From Acanthaster planci (Eukaryota > Echinodermata > Asteroidea > Valvatida > Acanthasteridae), in NCBI RefSeq assembly GCF_001949145.1, contig NW_019091464.1, positions 435,439 through 497,907 of the forward strand: DNA of 62,469 nucleotides, in the 5' to 3' direction. A model generated the notes under the pieces. It worked only from the letters and a program-made list of their open reading frames with translations, was not told the DNA's origin and made no database searches. The position numbers and the translations under genes are program-made. Positions 57,950-62,469 of this stretch are shown here, one piece after another. Numbering within the stretch: the stretch's first letter is position 1; every line of letters starts with the position of its first letter.

Positions 57950-58560
57950 GATATAATCTACCGTGGTTTAGTAATGCGCTTAATTAAGAGAAATACGGAC
58001 GAAAAAGACGTCTCTACAGGAAAACAAAAAGGGAAATAAGGAAGATTGGCAAACCTTCAAACAATCTCACAAGGCTTTGAAAAACCAACATCCGCTGGGC
58101 AAGAACCCAATATATAAATTCATATCTCTACGAAGATTTTAAGGCAAATCCCCAAACCTTCTGGTCATTCATAAAAAAGTTTCAAAGGGAGAATGTTGGC
58201 GTATCAGGGTGTCTTCACAAACGAAATTCAAGCAACAACAGATGTCATAATTCATGGAGATGTATGTCCTGGAATCTCTCCGTTGCAGATTTCTGTTAAG
58301 GGTGTCGAAAAACAACTTAAGGAACTAATTACTCCATATAAAGCACCGGGGCCAGATAGTATTCCGCCATGGTTGTCTTGTTGCAGAACCACTAGCACCT
58401 GTTCTCCAAGACCAGTTTCAAAATTCAGTGAATCATGGATAGTACCATCAGCATGGAAGACAGCAAATGTGATTGTTACTTCAGTCTTCAAGAAAAGGGC
58501 ACGTTCATATCCTGCAAATTACCGTCCAGAGTCTCCCCACGCGGGGCGCAACCCTAATAC
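57950..58560 (+). pseudogene. Decayed non-LTR retrotransposon reverse-transcriptase fragment
   Basis: The frame from 58193 shows KQLKELITPYKAPGPDSIPP, then SESWIVPSAWKTANVIV, then VFKKRARSYPANYRPE. These are the N-terminal RT blocks of jockey/CR1-like LINEs (HKAPGPD.IP ... P..WK.A...P..KK......NYRP). Upstream, in other frames with stops, WFSNALIKRNT resembles the linker before the RT. Homology stops abruptly after NYRP at about 58530. It is frameshifted and truncated, a dead copy. Confidence 0.75.
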
Positions 58561-58669
58561 AGTTGGCGTAAGACAGATACAGCGAATTGCGAAGTTCCTC
58601 GCCGGAGTTCTTGTCGAAAGATCAAAGGAGTTTCGCACTCCACTGGGACAAATGTTAGTGTAAGCACCA

Positions 58670-60109
58670 TTTCTCGTCTTTTTAAAATAAATAAATAAAT
58701 AATAAATGTAAGTTTCAAAGACTCATAAGCTAAAGTTTGGTTTCCTTCGAGAAGTTCAAGTTACTGCTTTTTATATCGTTGGACTTAAACGTTTGCAAGT
58801 GACTGTAAATCGAAGAAAGTCACAGTACATTGGACAAAATGGGATGCATGCTATTCCGCAGGGATAGGAGAACTTGACTTCACTCTCAATGAGCAAAACG
58901 GTTGGGTTGAAGTCCCGGCCGCAGAGAAGGAAGACCGGGAAAGTGCCATTACGCCATAACCTGAATTCCCAGATTCGTTTTTTCATCCCCTCATCTTTCT
59001 TTCTCCATGTGAAAACTTAACTCTCAACAAGAGATGACTATCGTCAGACTTGAAATTCATGAGTAAGAGGGCGCTGGAGGTACACGTCGGGTAGTACGGT
59101 GCATGCAGCAGAAATAGATAAAAGCAGGCACATCGTAATTGAACACGCGCCACGAGCACGTATCGGGCTGTTCTTCAGTGAGCGTTGATCGAGCTGGAAA
59201 TCCAACGAGACCGTTAGGCCATGGAGCTGTAGTTAGGCCTACATATTTTGAACTACCGAAAGCAGGCAAGAATGATTCTAGCATGATGGACAGGTGAGAT
59301 CGATGTAGTCCGAGTAACCAGGACCATGCTAGGACTCTTCAAATAGCGATTTTTGTACTCATTGGGCCAAGCTCGTCTCTGTTCCGGCGGTGAATCACCG
59401 TGCTGTTTGCAAGCTGGTTCGCGCTGGTTAGTGTCGGTGAACCAACCAAGGTCGGAATATGTACTAAGTATTATGTTGTGTACGAGTGTGTGAGTACATG
59501 TACATTGCACGAGTGTAGCAGATGATTGTGAACATTGAACCATGGAGGTAGAATAGTGAAGTAATGTTAGTAGTACTGTGACCTTCATGTACATGTACCG
59601 GGAGTGCAACATTAGCTTTATGGTACTATTACAACACAGTGCTTGGGCTCACAGCAGAACAAAGCCTCCATGTGCACAAACCTATAAGTTCGAAATTTCA
59701 ACTAGTTTCTGTACAGCTATTTGCATATCCGCTTAAACTGATGCATCAACATGATCAAGAAAGCTGCCCCAAACCACATAATGTACGTGATGTGTAAGCC
59801 CTAACTAATCACTAAATGATTAGATTACAAATACAATGCAAAAAAAGGCAAGTGCATAATGATAGACCTAAAAGTACATCATAGAGTTAGGAACACAGCA
59901 ATGGTCATGCACAGTTATCTAGTAACTGCTGACAGAAACTGTGCTTGTAAATTATTTACTTCTTCATTATATTTAAAATTTACTATTCTAAATTCAATCC
60001 ATTTTATTTCATTGTATGAACTACAGGTACACGCAAATTCACAATGCCTGTTCCCACGAGGTGTCAAAACTTCTTTGTGTGGGGAATGAGAAATTAACGT
60101 TCTATAATG
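58670..60109. other. Intergenic, nothing recognised
   Basis: No domain-like frame or clear repeat is visible apart from an AGAGGGCGCTGG motif at 59066. Confidence 0.4.
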
Positions 60110-60695
60110 AGCTTTTTGCGAGTTAAATTTGAATAAAATCTGGTATACTACATGCATGTTCTTTAAATTCACGGGAACATAATTTGAATTCTCCATACTA
60201 AATGACTCTTTTACTTGAACCCTGTGATTCGGGGCAAGCTTTATATTTGCTTAGTTACATACAAACGACACGCCTTCCATCAACTGTACACTGCTTTAAA
60301 ATTAATGGATAAGAATGGCACAAAGGAACCAGTCCATTCCACAGATGGTGGTCGCTATTCAAAAGCTTGCTCCAAATTATGGGGTATGGGCCCTGAGCGG
60401 GACCAAGAGAGGGTGCGATTTCCCTAGCAACGGAGACTCCCTTGTAGGAATTTCACTTTGCTGGTTCACAAACATGACAAATAACTATCAGATGCATGCG
60501 TAGCGTACATCTCACTACCAACAAAACAAACGTTCCCGACCAGCATGGATCTTTTCAACCGATAAGGGGGGGTGCTTCCACTCAAGGCAGATAGCAAGAG
60601 TGAATTTGGTCTGGAGAATTCAAATTGTTGTGTTCATTTGCAATCAGATAACTCAGTTTACCAGACTTCATTCAAATTTAACTCACAAATGGCTG
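60110..60695. mobile_element. Foldback element family FB1, copy C, with the 190-bp repeat nested inside
   Basis: Its arms are AGCTTTTTGCGAGTTAAATT and inverse AATTTAACTCACAAATGGCT. Inner blocks GGCAAGCTTT and CACAAAGGAACCAGTCCATT match copies A and B. The 190-bp dispersed repeat (60383-60592) splits it. Confidence 0.7.
60383..60592. repeat. Dispersed repeat of about 190 bp, copy 3, nested in FB1 copy C
   Basis: It reads GGGACCAAGAGAGGGTGCGA, CTGGTTCACAAAC and CACTACCAACAAAAC, then a block with CTTTTCAACCGATAAGGGGG. It is homologous to 8905-9100 and 29813-30010. It breaks the foldback element and so inserted later. Confidence 0.65.
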
Positions 60696-62469
60696 TACAT
60701 GGAGCTTCGAACCAAAGTATGTACACTGATTACTGTATTAGAAATTCACAATGGCCGCTTTGTCAGGTTAAGGAAGACAGGTTGGTCAGTGCTACAAAAA
60801 ATATCTAGGCAGGTTAACTGCTCCAGAAAGCTGCTTTGCATCACATGTTGCAGACAAATGTCAAAGGTCTCTCTACCACTCCCTGGGATGGACTTTGATG
60901 GAATGTTGTTTTGGTACATACATGTATGTGTATAGTTTTTGCCGATTAGGGCAGTGGTTGACAAAATGAGGATTGCCATTGCTGTAAAAACAAAAGAACA
61001 ATTTAAAATGTGTAAAGAATCTCGGGAAGCTGTTAATATATTGAATTACAGGCTTTGTCCAATATCCAAATACTCGATCGATTATTGAATATTTGAATAT
61101 TATTGTCCAAATTTTAATATTCAAATGAAAAAATTCATGAAAAGGAAGGGAGAATTTTCTTTTGTTTGAAATGAGAAAATTGCACTAGGGAGGCTTGTAT
61201 CAAGCGGATTCAAATAAAAAATGAAAGAAATCTTACTACGGTTCAAAAAGTACATTATTCATTAAAAAATTTTAAAGGAATAGAAATTTTCAGCTGGGCA
61301 AGAAGTCTTGTTCGTTTCTTAAATCTTGCTAAATTGTGACTGGAGATACTCCTGGAGTTGAGAAGCTATTGTAGTGATTGAAATTGTGTGCTATTGCAAC
61401 TAATCTTGTATATATGATTTGTTCATCAACAATCTTCCTGTTGGTACGACCAAATAGTTGAATATTCGATCGAATTGAAGGTCAAATGTTCAAACAGTAA
61501 ATTATTCCAATTGACTCAGCCCTATTCAAGATCAGTGGGGGCGCCAGGCCTTGATGGCTGTGGTTGCATGTGTGGGGCAAGGGAGAATCGTGTGGATGCA
61601 AATGCGGAGTTGTAAAAAGACAAGGTTGATTGCCCTGTTGTATGTAACAAAATTTTTGTCGGTGCAAACAAGGGTGCAAGTGGCTTTTCAGTGGGTGCAT
61701 TTGCACCCACGTGACATCCCGTGGCACCACCACTGTTCAAGATACATCTATGTACTGTGCGCCTTATAAGTGATTTAATGTTTATCATTACTATTAAATC
61801 TGAATCGACATGTACGCGTGTTAAATACCCAATGCTAGATGAAACCCACAAGTGTCCTTTAACACTGATGAAGCAAACATGGAAAGGATTCCCATACTTC
61901 CCTGCAGTGACTTTATCAGCCATCAGAAAGTGAAAATATCGAACGTCAAATTTGCAGGGAAAAATATGGAAGCATTGACTGACTCAACACTTAGAATAGA
62001 GTATGCTAGGGTTGGTGTGCACCATACAGGTTGTCAACCTTCAGGTATATGGAACCTTTTCTGTACATATATTGATGTATAATGTACACAAAATGTTGAA
62101 CCTGTTGAATTTTGATTGAATGGGTACTGTGGCCCTCTCACTTTTTACCATCAAGAATTTCAAATGAGTACTGTATTTTTAAAGATTATGTAATGATAGA
62201 AAGCTTCTTTGTGTGATTGAGTACTGTTGCAGCAGTACTGTTGCAGCAGGACTTACTGTTGAAGTCTGTTTGATTAGGTAAAGCACTGTGAAGTAAGAGT
62301 GTTTTTCCAAGGTGTTGAAGTTTGTGTGATTGGGGAAGGTTAGGTCCAGCAACCCTTGGGTGGTTAGGGTTAATTATTGGGACAAATACAATGTGGGTGG
62401 CTGCGACTCTAGCATTATCTGCGTCCATTCTCCTGAGCCAGTCATCCAAGCACACATTCATTCCCATTA
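60696..62469. other. Intergenic to end of window; one possible hAT-like remnant
   Basis: Near 61049-61530, CAGGCTTTGTCCAAT at the left and ATTGACTCAGCCCTA at the right are similar inverted ends, each followed inward by TCGATCGA-type motifs. No target duplication is seen. No gene is recognised. Confidence 0.3.

Overview
The window is animal nuclear DNA. Its genes are split by GT-AG introns, it is AT-rich and crowded with short foldback and terminal-inverted-repeat elements, it holds non-LTR retrotransposon scraps and tRNA-like SINE pieces, and one run of Ns marks an assembly gap. The protein families (a synaptotagmin and GAPR-1/GLIPR2-type CAP proteins) and the repeat style suggest a marine invertebrate deuterostome, perhaps an echinoderm or hemichordate. 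That placement is inference with low confidence.

Region 1 (about 1-17.5 kb, + strand) is one synaptotagmin gene. Eight coding exons between 2740 and 13495 join with consistent intron phases into a 449-residue protein: an N-terminal membrane segment, a Pro/Ser-rich linker, C2A and C2B. C2A keeps most Ca2+-site acidic positions, two of them as Glu. C2B has lost most of its own, as in the Ca2+-independent Syt12-like members. The 3' UTR may extend to an AATAAA near 17.51 kb. One intron holds a hairpin MITE, and the 3' flank holds a hAT-type MITE with perfect 8-bp target-site duplications.

Region 2 (about 17.5-26.6 kb) has no recognisable gene. It holds a tRNA-like/SINE copy, an exact 56-bp tandem duplication, a LINE endonuclease remnant interrupted by a palindromic GGGTCA element, and a foldback element.

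Region 3 (26.67-54.41 kb, + strand) is a tandem pair of multi-CAP genes. Each has 11 visible coding exons encoding three consecutive CAP domains of the GAPR-1/GLIPR2 type, with a conserved 25-residue linker exon between domains 2 and 3. The 5' end of each gene is not certain. Domains 1 and 2 carry the full His/Glu/Glu/His CAP tetrad. Domain 3 has lost the first His (to Asn) and the second Glu (to Gln) in both copies, so the change predates the duplication. The two copies are mosaic: domain-2 exons and flanking intron are nearly identical, while domain-1 exons are quite different, which suggests local gene conversion. About 13 kb of repeat-rich DNA separates the two genes, including a 1.4-kb foldback element centred on the N gap and another foldback with 6-bp target duplications.

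Region 4 (54.4-62.5 kb) has no recognisable gene. It holds a decayed LINE reverse-transcriptase fragment, a strong 80-bp hairpin and further foldback repeats.
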